Assembly: GCA_001421095.1 (NCBI GenBank)
Contig: LIIK01000001.1
Location: 1 to 64,000, forward strand
Direction of reading: 5' to 3'
Origin: Candidatus [Bacteroides] periocalifornicus
GTDB lineage: Bacteria; Bacteroidota; Bacteroidia; Bacteroidales; CAJPTX01
Length of the DNA stretch: 64,000 nucleotides
Translations under genes and position numbers: made by a program
Part shown: positions 1-8,927 of the stretch, one piece after another
Layout of the letters: every line of letters begins with the position of its first letter
How positions within the stretch are numbered: the stretch's first letter is position 1
Notes under the pieces: generated by a model
Database searches by the model: none
What the model saw: the letters and a program-made list of their open reading frames with translations, nothing else
What the model was told of the DNA's origin: nothing

Positions 1-22
1 CGGCGTGCCGCGTCGTCTTAAA
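1..22. repeat. Palindromic repeat D, partial copy at window edge
   Basis: The window opens with the right half of a short palindrome (CGGCGTGCCGCGTCG) that recurs in many spacers here, for example near 27600, 54070 and 57490. It lies 3' of the CMD-cupin gene. The element may extend beyond the window. Confidence 0.5.
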
Positions 23-73
23 TCCCCCTTTTCTGGTACCTAAACACCCTGCCGCTTAGGTATTCACCCATTC

Positions 74-1216
74 TTACTTCAGCGCCTTGTATTGCACCTC
101 GTCTACGGGTTCTAGCCATTCAGTCTGCGCACCCTCCTCCGTCTTCGTCATGTAGGTGAGGTGTTGAAACCAGCTGTCCTGCGCCGCACCGTGCCAGTGC
201 TTAGTCTCGGCTGGGATCACAATCACTTTCCCCGGCACCATCTCCGTTGCAGCCTGCCCCCATTCCTGGTACCAACCGTGCCCTGCCACGCAGATAAGCA
301 CCTGCACGCTCTTGTGGTGGATATGCCAGTTGTTTCGACACCCCGGCTCGAAGGTTACGTTAACAGGGCCCCCGCTATCGGCATTCATCGGCGCTACCCA
401 GCTCCGCCCGCTGAAGTAGTGCGCGTAAGCCGTATTGGCGCCCCCTAGCGGCCATACGCTGAAATCTACCGGAGTACCCAGCTTTTCGCCACTTCCCAGT
501 TGATAATTGATTTTCCCATTGCGGTTAAGCACCTGATAGAGCGCATTGCGCAGGCGTGCCGCTTCCACATTGCCCACACGTTTTGCCAGCACGTCGGGGA
601 GCATCTTCAGGCACTCGTCCTCCACTCCTACGTTTCGCGCCCCCTGAATGTGGCTGCATAGCTGCCAATGCACCCCCTCTATTGCCGTTAATGCGGATAG
701 GGTAACCAGCTCGCGCTGCTGAACCGTAAGATTATCGCGGGCAAAAATGTCGCCAAAGAGATGCGCCTTGAGGTAGTAGTCCATTTGCGGCGCGAAGGTG
801 TAATCGAACGGGCGACCCGAGATCTTAGTCTGTACTGCAGTGCCCTCCCTTACCGCATCGTAATCTGTAGGGAGCGGAGAGGCTTCAGCACCCTCCTGCG
901 GCGTTTTACCAGCTTGCATCCGCGCTTCTACAGCATGTTGAAGCGCGTTTAGGGCATTGAGCGCGCGCGGAAATCCCGTGTAGGCATAGAGCTGGCATAG
1001 GGCCTCTTTGACCTGGCTTACCGTAAGCCCGTCGTCAAACCCCCGTTCTATAGCTTGCTCTAGGCGGCTGAGATCCCCCTTCGCCTCTAAACACGCGATG
1101 GCCGCGAGGCTTTCCTGTTGCGGTGTAAGAGTAGCTTTTTCCATTGTTGTCTGCGCGGTTAGTGTGTTCACCAGTAAGAGGAAAGCAGCAATAAAAATGG
1201 AAATTCGTGTTACCAT
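74..1216 (-). CDS. Secreted carboxymuconolactone decarboxylase-cupin fusion protein
   Basis: Predicted exported protein of 380 residues. A short signal peptide (MVTRISIFIAAFLLLVNTLTAQ) is followed by two carboxymuconolactone-decarboxylase/AhpD-like alpha-helical repeats (about residues 30-105 and 140-225) and a C-terminal cupin beta-barrel (about 270-360). The cupin keeps metal-ligand-type histidines in NWHIHHKS and in KHWHGA. CMD domains act in decarboxylation or alkylhydroperoxidase chemistry and cupins bind metals; the substrate here is unknown. A Met 7 codons upstream would overlap the preceding gene, so I place the start at 1216, 4 bases after that gene's stop. It probably forms a two-gene operon with the alpha/beta hydrolase upstream. 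CMD-cupin fusions are often seen beside hydrolases or reductases, which fits a small-molecule modification pair in the periplasm. Confidence 0.82.
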   Translation of the reverse strand: MVTRISIFIAAFLLLVNTLTAQTTMEKATLTPQQESLAAIACLEAKGDLSRLEQAIERGFDDGLTVSQVKEALCQLYAYTGFPRALNALNALQHAVEARMQAGKTPQEGAEASPLPTDYDAVREGTAVQTKISGRPFDYTFAPQMDYYLKAHLFGDIFARDNLTVQQRELVTLSALTAIEGVHWQLCSHIQGARNVGVEDECLKMLPDVLAKRVGNVEAARLRNALYQVLNRNGKINYQLGSGEKLGTPVDFSVWPLGGANTAYAHYFSGRSWVAPMNADSGGPVNVTFEPGCRNNWHIHHKSVQVLICVAGHGWYQEWGQAATEMVPGKVIVIPAETKHWHGAAQDSWFQHLTYMTKTEEGAQTEWLEPVDEVQYKALK

Positions 1217-1220
1217 AGCG

Positions 1221-2336
1221 TTATAAGTTTTTCCCAAAGAATACTTTCAGTTTTTCCACTGCCTTATCCACATATTCGGGATACCAGTAGGTCTTGATAT
1301 GGGTGGCCCCAGGAATGAGGAATAGCTCTTTGTTCTGCGTACCGGTGGCATGCGAGAAGCATTGCCCGGTCATGTAGAACGTATCGGCAGCACCGCCCGC
1401 CATCATCAGCAGCGGTTGATTGATAAGCTCCATACCCTGGGAGGCATCAAACGCCGCAAGGTCGATGAGCGAACTCTTGGTATACCTGGATGAAGAACCC
1501 GGATGCCGGTGCGTCACGTAGTAGTATTCGTAGCCATCGCGGTAGAGGTCGTAGGGCAATCGGGCCACCTGCTCGGGGGTCAATCCGCTCATATCACCCA
1601 CATACTCGGGAGCTTCGCCCGCTGCTTCTTTGGCACGCGCAGCAGAGGCATCGGCCAGACGCTCCTGAATCTGGTTGATTTGCCCATCGAGAAAACCGTT
1701 ACGGCGAACCAAGCCAGTGTTGAACAGGCTTAGCGTGGCCACCGCCCTAAAGCGTTTATCGGTCTGCGCCACCTTTGCCGTATAGCCTCCACCACCGCAG
1801 ATCCCGAGTATGCCGATACGATCAGCATCCACACCCGGGAATTGCTGCAGGATGTCGGCCGCCCGCCGTATATCCTCCATGCGGTTGGCTGGCTTATCCA
1901 CGTTGCGAGGTTCCCCTTCGCTCCCTCCCTGATAGGCAGCATCGAACGCCAAGGCAACGTAGCCCAATTCGGCCAGACGCTGACTGTAAAGACCTGCCAC
2001 CTGCTCTTTGCACCCACCGTTGGGGTGCGCCACCACCACCGCGGCGTATCGTTTTGTAGAATCGTAACCTGCGGGCGTATAAACGTTCGCGGCGATCTTC
2101 AAACCGCCTAGCTGATAGGTAATTGGGTAGATGTTCACCTCCCCAGCTTCATTCTTTGTCAATGCGCCGCGATAAACCAGCCCGAAAGGATTGTCATTAG
2201 GGCTTTTGATGGACTTGAGATCCACGTAGGTGAACGGTTCTTTACGCCTCTCCATTGTTTTCTTCTTTTGGGGCATTGCGGCTGCCGCGGGTAAAGAGAG
2301 CAGTAGGGCAAGCATGCCGATGATAGCACTTCTCAT
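1221..2336 (-). CDS. Secreted alpha/beta hydrolase (dienelactone hydrolase/YcjY-like)
   Basis: Predicted periplasmic hydrolase of 371 residues with an N-terminal signal peptide (MRSAIIGMLALLLSLPAAAAM). The fold is recognisable from the oxyanion strand VVVAHPNGG, the nucleophile elbow GICGGGG, and late acid and histidine positions in GGAADTF and GATHIK. The elbow carries Cys rather than Ser, as in dienelactone hydrolases, so the catalytic triad would be Cys-Asp-His. Family members open lactones or esters; the physiological substrate cannot be deduced. It is the first gene of a likely two-gene operon with the CMD-cupin protein, and both products are exported. No convincing TAnnTTTG promoter was found in the 600-nt spacer upstream. 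Confidence 0.85.
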   Translation of the reverse strand: MRSAIIGMLALLLSLPAAAAMPQKKKTMERRKEPFTYVDLKSIKSPNDNPFGLVYRGALTKNEAGEVNIYPITYQLGGLKIAANVYTPAGYDSTKRYAAVVVAHPNGGCKEQVAGLYSQRLAELGYVALAFDAAYQGGSEGEPRNVDKPANRMEDIRRAADILQQFPGVDADRIGILGICGGGGYTAKVAQTDKRFRAVATLSLFNTGLVRRNGFLDGQINQIQERLADASAARAKEAAGEAPEYVGDMSGLTPEQVARLPYDLYRDGYEYYYVTHRHPGSSSRYTKSSLIDLAAFDASQGMELINQPLLMMAGGAADTFYMTGQCFSHATGTQNKELFLIPGATHIKTYWYPEYVDKAVEKLKVFFGKNL

Positions 2337-2935
2337 GGCTTGAACCGCAATTGGGTCTATTAGGCCACCATATCATCGAGAGAAAAACGGGTACTACGCC
2401 TATTGTGTATCGCATCTAGCACGCGGCTATTCTCCATAATCTCCTTATGGTTATACCATTTCTGCCTCGTTCCGTAGCCTCCTATGGCTGGTGAATTCGT
2501 GTGCAATTTAGGCATTTTCCCAAAATTTCACAAAACCCACCTGCTAAACTGCCCTCCTCGCGAGGCTGCACCGCGCATTTCCCGGCCATCCTCCCGCATC
2601 CCTATTTTGGGGTGCTAGCCCGCCTGCCCCCCCTTGAAACCACTGCTAAAGCCTCGAGCTGATGCCGTTTGAAGACGATTCCTTTTTCTTTTTTATGGTG
2701 AAAAAGAATTTTAATCTCCCACCTCTCTTTTCTATCGAAGGCCGTAGCATCTCGGCGTACCGCACCGTTTAAACCGCGCCGACACATTGCAATTGCAATC
2801 CACCACAAACTCTGACAATTCTTGCAGGCTCCCCATTCTTCGGTAATCCCGCGATTATTCCCTACTTTCGCGTTGACATTGAACCCAAGTAGTAATGTAA
2901 GCCAAGTTGCCGCGCCAAATCCCCATACATCCCCC
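2337..2935. other. Divergent spacer with repeat and xseA promoter region
   Basis: About 600 nt between the leftward hydrolase operon and rightward xseA. It holds a diverged copy of the ATCGAAGaCCGTAGC repeat (about 2731-2778) and an A/T-rich inverted stretch at 2690-2715. The long leftward reading frame across 2602-3039 has no recognisable domain and runs into xseA, so I treat it as non-coding. Confidence 0.5.
2863..2870 (+). promoter_or_regulatory. Putative -7 box for xseA
   Basis: TACTTTCG matches the Bacteroidota -7 consensus TAnnTTTG at 7 of 8 positions and lies 65 nt before the chosen xseA start. No clear TTG box is seen 19-21 nt upstream, so support is moderate. It favours the start at 2936 over the longer reading frame, whose start codon would lie upstream of this promoter. 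Confidence 0.4.
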
Positions 2936-4237
2936 ATGCTATCCACTCCTCTCTCCCTCTCAGAACTTGCCCGCCGCTTGGCGCATGCGGTGCGGAGCGC
3001 ATTCCCAGAGCCCCTATGGGTAGTGGCTGAAATCGCCAACCTCCAGGAGCATCGGAATGGGCATTGCTACCTAGAGCTGGTAGAGGTAGACCCCTCCACC
3101 AGGGCCAGAGTGGCCAGCATGCGCGCCACCATCTGGGCCAATAGGTACAGCATGCTCAAGCCCATGTTCCAGAGCGGTGCAGGCATACCGCTAGCGGCAG
3201 GGCTGAAAGTGCTGTTCTTCGCCCAGCCCGATTTCCACCCACAGTACGGACTCTCGCTCAACATCACCAGCATCGATCCCGCCTACACCGCAGGGGCGTT
3301 GGCCCAGGCGCGGCTACGTACCATAGAGCGGCTTCGCACCGAGGGGCTCTACGGCCTGAATAAGTCCCTGCCGTTCCCCGAGCTCCCGAGGAGAATCGCG
3401 ATAGTTTCTGCCAAGAATGCGGCTGGCTACCAAGATTTTGTGCATCATCTCGCGCCCACCGTTGCGCATTTTCACCTGCACCTACTGCTCTTTGAGGCGC
3501 TTATGCAGGGCGAGCAGGCCCCCCAATCCATAGTTGCCGCGCTGGCTGCCATCGCCCGTCAATCTGAACGCTGGGACCTCGTGATCGTGATCCGAGGCGG
3601 CGGCTCGCAGCTCGACCTCCTCTGCTTTGACGACTACACGGTGGCCGCCGCTATCGCCCGCACCCCCATCCCGGTCATTACGGGGATCGGGCACCAGCGC
3701 GATGAGTCAGTTGCCGACCTGGTGGCCTTCCAGTCGGTTAAAACCCCCACGGCTGCCGCCGAATTCATCGCCGAGTACTTCACCCAGGCCCAGCAGCGGG
3801 TGTTAGATTATGCCAAGGTAATACTAACGTTATCTACTGAGCTGCAGAGGAATATAAAGGGGGAATTGCAACAGCTCGCGCTACGGGCCAGCAAGGCAGC
3901 CACCCTCGCCACTCGGCAGAACGCGCGTAGAAGCGCAGAGCTGCAGGTGCGTATTGCCGCCCATCTCAGGCGAATACTGGCAAACCAACGGGAAAACCAT
4001 CGCCTGCTGGCAAACCGTATCACCCAGAGCGCAAGGCAACGCTTCACGCTGGCCCACACCCAGCTCCAGGGGCAGGCAAAGCTCTTCCGGGCGGTCAATC
4101 CATTCGAGATCCTCGCCAGGGGCTATGCTCTAGTGCGGGGGCCTATGGGGGTGGTCAAGTCGGCCGAACAGCTCCAGGCGGGCACCCCCATAACCATCCT
4201 CTTGTCCGATGGTACGAAAAACGCCAAAATAGAATAG
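2936..4237 (+). CDS. xseA: Exodeoxyribonuclease VII large subunit
   Basis: Large subunit of exonuclease VII, which degrades single-stranded DNA in the cytoplasm. From Met at 2936 the protein has 433 residues, typical of the family. An N-terminal OB-fold domain (LSLSELARRLAHAVRSAFPE through WVVAEIANL, about residues 1-110) precedes the catalytic domain. That domain has the conserved RIAIVSAKNAAGYQDF segment, VIRGGGSQLDL, and GIGHQRDESVADLVA with the essential His and Asp. A coiled-coil region follows, then the C-terminal block NPFEILARGYALV. The longer frame beginning at 2822 has no family similarity in its first 38 residues. No xseB is seen immediately downstream: a strong terminator follows within about 120 nt, so the small subunit must be elsewhere. 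Confidence 0.95.
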   Translation: MLSTPLSLSELARRLAHAVRSAFPEPLWVVAEIANLQEHRNGHCYLELVEVDPSTRARVASMRATIWANRYSMLKPMFQSGAGIPLAAGLKVLFFAQPDFHPQYGLSLNITSIDPAYTAGALAQARLRTIERLRTEGLYGLNKSLPFPELPRRIAIVSAKNAAGYQDFVHHLAPTVAHFHLHLLLFEALMQGEQAPQSIVAALAAIARQSERWDLVIVIRGGGSQLDLLCFDDYTVAAAIARTPIPVITGIGHQRDESVADLVAFQSVKTPTAAAEFIAEYFTQAQQRVLDYAKVILTLSTELQRNIKGELQQLALRASKAATLATRQNARRSAELQVRIAAHLRRILANQRENHRLLANRITQSARQRFTLAHTQLQGQAKLFRAVNPFEILARGYALVRGPMGVVKSAEQLQAGTPITILLSDGTKNAKIE

Positions 4238-4351
4238 GGTTTAAAGTCTAATCCGCAATGGCTGAATAATTCCACAATACTAGCGTCGGGAAAGCAGAAT
4301 CCAGAACGAATAATGTTCCCATAAATTAGCATTTCTATTCTTTAGATCTTG

Positions 4352-4395
4352 AAAGGGGAGATACCGTGCGTAGACGGTATCTCCCCTTTTCTTTC
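4352..4395 (+). terminator. Intrinsic terminator after xseA
   Basis: Near-perfect inverted repeat (AAAGGGGAGATACCGT pairing with ACGGTATCTCCCCTTT) with a 5-nt loop, followed by TTCTTTC. It lies about 115 nt after the xseA stop. Confidence 0.85.
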
Positions 4396-4479
4396 GCATT
4401 TCTAAATCGATTTAATTTTCACATCGCATCGATGAAATGTGTGTATCCCCCTGTCTCCTCCATAACCGCATTGGAGCCC

Positions 4480-4604
4480 CACCTGCGCCGTACCATCGCC
4501 GTACCTGCTCTATACCTGCGCCGCTTCATCCTCGGATTTCGTAGCGAAATCCGAGGATGAAGCGGCGCAGGTGTTGAGTTGGTACGGCGCAGGTACGGCG
4601 GAAG
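4480..4604. repeat. Hairpin repeat family A, copy 1 (perfect 28-bp arms)
   Basis: Positions 4514-4541 and 4545-4572 are perfect reverse complements over 28 bp with a 3-nt loop (core GGATTTCG-TAG-CGAAATCC). Flanking 11-nt units of the type GCCGTACCATC add outer, less perfect arms (4481-4505 with 4580-4603). Related copies lie at 25965-26085 and 42251-42379. It sits in the 690-nt spacer between xseA and the mutase gene, with no gene inside. No transposase or target-site duplication was recognised. It resembles a REP/MITE-type hairpin. Confidence 0.85.
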
Positions 4605-4893
4605 TGCCTCCAGGTGGGGGCGCGCACAGCCCGCTGAAATGCGTTTCATCCTACCAGCCCCCACTACGGAGAAGCCGTTGCACCGACCATCCATTCTCCA
4701 CCGCTGCGAGGCCTCTAGAAAAGCCTCCGTCCGTATTACACCTTTTTCGGTTACAGCCCATTTTCTTTTCACCACAGGCACCTTGCTAATCAATCCCGCC
4801 CGGTTACTGTTGCCATGCAGCACGCCGAGCCATTTATAGTATTGGGGTGCTCGCGTACCAGGTATTTCCCCATTCCTCTCCCAGATATTTTCC

Positions 4894-4901
4894 TATCTTT
4901 G
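4894..4901 (+). promoter_or_regulatory. -7 box for the GlmM-like gene / efflux operon
   Basis: TATCTTTG is an exact match to TAnnTTTG, 23 nt before the ATG at 4925. The upstream -33 box is poor. It probably drives the mutase gene and possibly the export genes that follow within a few bases. Confidence 0.6.
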
Positions 4902-4924
4902 CATCCGATAAAAATGGATGAATC

Positions 4925-6310
4925 ATGGCTCTAATCGCTTCGATATCTGGTATTCGTGGAACGATTGGTGGGCGCCCAAGCGAGGGGCTGAATCCCATAG
5001 CTATCGTTCGGTTTGCCTGCGCCTACGCCTTCTGGCTCCGGGGGCGGTGCGGTCGTAGCTCGGCAAAAGTGGTAGTGGGGCGCGACGCACGGATATCTGG
5101 GCAGATGGTGAGCCAGGCCGTATCGGCAGCGCTGCAGGGGTGCGGGATAGAGGTGCTAGACATAGGGCTGGCCACCACGCCCACGGTAGAGATGGCCGTA
5201 ACCCACCTGAAGGCGCAGGGGGGCATCATAGTAACCGCGAGCCACAACGGGCGCGAGTGGAATGCGCTCAAACTCCTCAACGAGCGGGGCGAATTCATAT
5301 CGGCCGCCGATGGGCAGTCTGTGCTGCACGCGGTGGAGACTGCAGACTACCTATTCCCCGATGTGGATGGGCTAGGGGGGTACCAGCAGATCGGGGGGAT
5401 GCTGGAGTACCACATTCAGCGGATACTGGAGCTCCCCTACGTGGATGTGGAGGCTATACGCAAGGCCGACCTCTGCGTGGCCTATGACCCGGTGAACTCT
5501 GTGGGTGGAATCGCAGTGCCCGCGCTGCTCGGGGCGCTGGGCGTTACCCGGGTGTTTGGGGTGAACCAGGACCCCACTGGGGAGTTCGCGCATAACCCCG
5601 AGCCTCTACCCGCCCACCTGGCCTCGCTGAGCCAGCTTGTGGTGCGGGAGAAGGCCGATGTGGGATTTGCGGTGGATCCCGATGTGGATAGGCTGGCGGT
5701 GGTATGCGAGGATGGCAGCATGTTTGGCGAGGAGTACACGCTGGTCTCGGTGGCAGACTACATACTGCAGCAAAAGCGGGGCAACACGGTATCAAACCTG
5801 TCGAGCACCAGCGCGCTGCGCGATGTAACGATAGTACGTGGGGGGGCCTACTACCCCAGCGCGGTGGGCGAGGTGAATGTGGTGGCACGTATGCGCGAGG
5901 TGAACGCTGTGATAGGCGGGGAGGGCAACGGCGGGGTCATACTCCCCGACCTCCACTACGGGAGGGACGCGCTGGTGGGCATCGCGCTGTTCCTCTCGCA
6001 GCTCGCCAAGGAGGGGCGCTCGGTGCTAGCTTTACGGCAGAAATACCCATCATACTACATGAGTAAGAACAGGATAGAGCTTACCAGCGGCGTGAGTCCC
6101 GATATGGTGCTGGAGAATGTAAAGCGGATTTTTGCAGCCGAGAGGATGAACACGGAAGACGGTGTGCGTATCGATATGCGCGGCGGCTGGGTCCACCTGC
6201 GCAAGTCGAACACCGAACCCATAATCCGGGTGTACGCGGAGGGCGCATCGCAGGAGCAGGCCGACGAGCTGGCCAAGGGCATGGTAGATAGGGTGTATGA
6301 AATACTGTAA
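4925..6310 (+). CDS. glmM: Phosphoglucosamine mutase-like phosphohexomutase
   Basis: Cytoplasmic alpha-D-phosphohexomutase of 461 residues. All four family signatures are present: the phosphoserine loop TASHN (about residues 101-105), the Mg-binding loop DPDVDR (about 243-248), the sugar-binding loop GGEGNGG (about 328-334) and the phosphate-binding loop KSNTEPIIRVYAE near the C terminus. The GGEGNGGV version is usual for the Bacteroidota enzyme annotated as GlmM, which makes glucosamine-1-phosphate for UDP-GlcNAc. A phosphomannomutase or phosphoglucomutase role cannot be excluded. The ATG lies 23 nt after a good -7 box. It is followed 3 nt later by the HlyD gene, so it may be co-transcribed with the export operon, although the functions are unrelated. 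Confidence 0.9.
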   Translation: MALIASISGIRGTIGGRPSEGLNPIAIVRFACAYAFWLRGRCGRSSAKVVVGRDARISGQMVSQAVSAALQGCGIEVLDIGLATTPTVEMAVTHLKAQGGIIVTASHNGREWNALKLLNERGEFISAADGQSVLHAVETADYLFPDVDGLGGYQQIGGMLEYHIQRILELPYVDVEAIRKADLCVAYDPVNSVGGIAVPALLGALGVTRVFGVNQDPTGEFAHNPEPLPAHLASLSQLVVREKADVGFAVDPDVDRLAVVCEDGSMFGEEYTLVSVADYILQQKRGNTVSNLSSTSALRDVTIVRGGAYYPSAVGEVNVVARMREVNAVIGGEGNGGVILPDLHYGRDALVGIALFLSQLAKEGRSVLALRQKYPSYYMSKNRIELTSGVSPDMVLENVKRIFAAERMNTEDGVRIDMRGGWVHLRKSNTEPIIRVYAEGASQEQADELAKGMVDRVYEIL

Positions 6311-6313
6311 GCC

Positions 6314-7582
6314 ATGGCTAGGCTGGCGGAGTGGTCCAGGATCCCCTGGGTTCGCTGGGGGCTACTGGGGCTGGTATTGGCCGTAGGCCTTACCGTTTAC
6401 CTGGTGCTGACTGCAGGCCCGGGGAATGACCTGTACGCCGAGGTGCGCCAAGGGCCTTTTGACGTATCGGTAACGGTAACCGGGGAGCTACAGGCGCTGC
6501 ATAGCGAGGAGATCAACGGCCCGGCAGATGAGATGCGCTCAAAGAACTTCCGGCTGGCAGAAATTCTCATCAAGGACCTTGTGCCCGAGGGGACAATAGT
6601 CGACTCTGGCGACTATGTGGGGCTTCTGGATAAGCAGGCCCTCAGCACCCAGCTCAAATCGTTGGAGGACGACGTGGAGAAGGGCGAACAGCAGTACATA
6701 AAGACACAGCTCGACACGGCACTCACCCTCCGCGAATTGCGTAACTCGCTCCTGAACCTAGAATTTGAGGTGGAGGATCAACGTATCACCCTAGAGCAGA
6801 GCAAGTACGAGCCTCCTGCCACAGTACGCAAGGCGCAGATAAGCCTAGACAAAGCCGAACGCTCACTCCGCCAAGCGCAGAATAACTACAAGCTTAAGCA
6901 TCAGCAAGCCGTGGCATCAATGCGGGAGGCCGCGCTGAATCTGGACAAGGTGAAGCGTAACCGCGAGAGCATGTTCGAGCTCTTGGATCGCTTCACCATT
7001 ACCGCACCACGCAGGGGAATGGTGATCTACTACCGCGAGTGGGAGGGGAAGCGCCGCACGGTGGGTTCTCGCATTACGCCCTGGGATCCTGTGGTGGCCA
7101 CCCTGCCAGATCTCTCGGTTCTCGTATCTAAAACCTACGTGAATGAGGTGGATGTGAGCCGTGTAAAGGTGGGGCAGAGCGTGGAGGTGGGGGCAGATGC
7201 CTTCCCCGATAGGCACTATACCGGACGTGTGATTCAGGTGGCCAACGTGGGCGAACAGGTGCAGGGGAACGATGCCAGGGTCTTTGAGGTGCTCGTGCAG
7301 CTAGACGGGACCGATTCCATACTCCGCCCGTCGATGACCACCAGCAATCGCATCCTAATCCAGCACCTCGATAGCGCGCGCTATTGCCCCCTGGAGTGCA
7401 TACATGCGCTAGATTCCATGCAGGTGGTCTACACGGCGGGCGGGCAGCGTAAGGAGGTGAAAGTGGGCGTGTCCAACGATACGGATGCCGTGCTACTCGG
7501 CGGACTATCAGTAGGCGAACGTCTCTACCTTAGCATGCCCGAGCATCCCGAGCGCTTTCCCCCTATATCCCTAAAGCAATAG
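6314..7582 (+). CDS. HlyD-family periplasmic adaptor subunit
   Basis: Membrane fusion protein of 422 residues linking an inner-membrane transporter to TolC. One N-terminal transmembrane segment (WVRWGLLGLVLAVGLTVYLV, about residues 12-33) is followed by the first half of the lipoyl-like barrel. A long alpha-helical hairpin rich in Lys, Glu, Leu and Arg comes next (about 105-220). The returning barrel strands contain FTITAPRRGMVIYY, and a beta-barrel domain contains YVNEVDVSRVKVGQSVEV. It starts 3 nt after the mutase stop and ends 4 nt before the permease, so it is tightly coupled. With the next two genes it forms a tripartite ABC exporter of the MacA-MacB-TolC kind. The substrate is unknown. 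Confidence 0.88.
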   Translation: MARLAEWSRIPWVRWGLLGLVLAVGLTVYLVLTAGPGNDLYAEVRQGPFDVSVTVTGELQALHSEEINGPADEMRSKNFRLAEILIKDLVPEGTIVDSGDYVGLLDKQALSTQLKSLEDDVEKGEQQYIKTQLDTALTLRELRNSLLNLEFEVEDQRITLEQSKYEPPATVRKAQISLDKAERSLRQAQNNYKLKHQQAVASMREAALNLDKVKRNRESMFELLDRFTITAPRRGMVIYYREWEGKRRTVGSRITPWDPVVATLPDLSVLVSKTYVNEVDVSRVKVGQSVEVGADAFPDRHYTGRVIQVANVGEQVQGNDARVFEVLVQLDGTDSILRPSMTTSNRILIQHLDSARYCPLECIHALDSMQVVYTAGGQRKEVKVGVSNDTDAVLLGGLSVGERLYLSMPEHPERFPPISLKQ

Positions 7583-7586
7583 CCCG

Positions 7587-8897
7587 GTGCTACTTGCCCG
7601 TTACGTGCACGATGTGCGGATAGCCGTAGAGGCCATTCGCAGCAATAAGCTGAAATCGCTGCTTACTGCCCTCGGGATCATCTTCGGGGTGGCTGCGGTA
7701 ATCAGCATGCTGGCCATTGGGAGCGGGGCAAAGCAGGAAATCCTAGAGCAGATGAAGAGCATCGGGGTGAATAACATCGAGGTCCACGCCGTATCAGCCC
7801 AAAGCGAGAGCAGCAGCGAGGAGAGCAGCACAACCAAGGAGCAGAATCGTTTCTCGCCGGGGCTCAGCCTGCGCGACGTGGAGGCTATACGCAGGGTGGT
7901 GCCGACGGTGCGCTATCTGACCCCCGTGGTATCATATGACGACTACGCGCAGTACAGCGGCATTCGCCTCCGAACCCAGATAGTGGGCATAGGGATCGAC
8001 TTCCTGAGCATCTACGGGTTGCGGCTCGAGCAGGGTTCTCTCATATCTGAGGAGCAATACCAACGAGGAGCAGCCGTCTGCCTCATAGGCTCCGAGCTGC
8101 GCGCCAAGCTCTTCGGGAAGGTTGCACCCGTGGGGAAAAGGCTTAAGATGGGAGGGGTATGGTTTGAGGTGATAGGGGTGCTAACCTACGCTAACGAGGC
8201 TGCCAACTCCCAGGCTGGCATGGGGCTAACCAACTACAACGGCAGGATATTCGTCCCGTTCACCTCCCTAACCCTCCGTTATCGGGACCGTGGCAAGCTC
8301 ACCCAGCAGAGCGGGGGCGGGCAGCTAGTATACTCGCAGAGCAACATCCACCAGCTCGATAAAATAGTGATTCAGGTGGACGAGCCTGAGAATGTGGCTA
8401 AGAGCCAAGAGGTGATTGGCCGGTTGCTGAGCAGGCTGCACCAGGGGGTAGATGACTACCAGGTGATAGTGCCAGAGCAGCTACTCCGCCAGCAGCAACG
8501 GACAAAGGATATCTTCAACCTGGTACTGGGACTGATAGCGGGCATATCGCTCCTGGTGGGCGGTATCGGCATCATGAATATCATGTACGCCACGGTGATG
8601 GAGCGTATAAAGGAGATCGGCACACGGCTGGCGATAGGGGCAAAGAGGGCCGACATTGTGGCGCAGTTCCTGAGCGAGGCGGTACTCATAAGCGTGACAG
8701 GAGGCCTCATTGGCGTAGTGCTGGGGATGGTATTCAGCTACCTGATAATGAAGCTGGCGGGCATCCTCACCGTGGTTACGCTCTTCTCCGTGCTGGTGGC
8801 CTTTGGGGTATCGGTAGCCGTGGGGGTGATATTCGGCTTTGCACCGGCTAGGAATGCTGCCAGGAGAAACCCGATAGAATCGCTCAGGTATGAGTAG
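7587..8897 (+). CDS. MacB-like ABC transporter permease (FtsX family)
   Basis: Inner-membrane permease of 436 residues with a GTG start at 7587. The layout is typical of the MacB/LolC/FtsX superfamily. TM1 (NKLKSLLTALGIIFGVAAVI) is followed by a large periplasmic core domain (about 50-290). Three C-terminal helices follow, including GISLLVGGIGIMNIMYATV with the coupling segment MERIKEIGTRLAIGAKR, and the ending ARRNPIESLRYE. True MacB has an N-terminal ATPase domain, but this protein starts directly with the membrane domain and no ATPase gene is next to it. The ATPase must be supplied in trans or the complex is incomplete. The gene lies 4 nt after HlyD and 30 nt before the TolC-like gene. Confidence 0.88.
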   Translation: MLLARYVHDVRIAVEAIRSNKLKSLLTALGIIFGVAAVISMLAIGSGAKQEILEQMKSIGVNNIEVHAVSAQSESSSEESSTTKEQNRFSPGLSLRDVEAIRRVVPTVRYLTPVVSYDDYAQYSGIRLRTQIVGIGIDFLSIYGLRLEQGSLISEEQYQRGAAVCLIGSELRAKLFGKVAPVGKRLKMGGVWFEVIGVLTYANEAANSQAGMGLTNYNGRIFVPFTSLTLRYRDRGKLTQQSGGGQLVYSQSNIHQLDKIVIQVDEPENVAKSQEVIGRLLSRLHQGVDDYQVIVPEQLLRQQQRTKDIFNLVLGLIAGISLLVGGIGIMNIMYATVMERIKEIGTRLAIGAKRADIVAQFLSEAVLISVTGGLIGVVLGMVFSYLIMKLAGILTVVTLFSVLVAFGVSVAVGVIFGFAPARNAARRNPIESLRYE

Positions 8898-8927
8898 CGC
8901 GCAACCTCTATTTTCTTTATCGTAGCC

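Noticed and set aside
2602..3039. Leftward 145-codon open frame
   Set aside because: Overlaps the start of xseA, crosses repeat sequence and has no recognisable domain.
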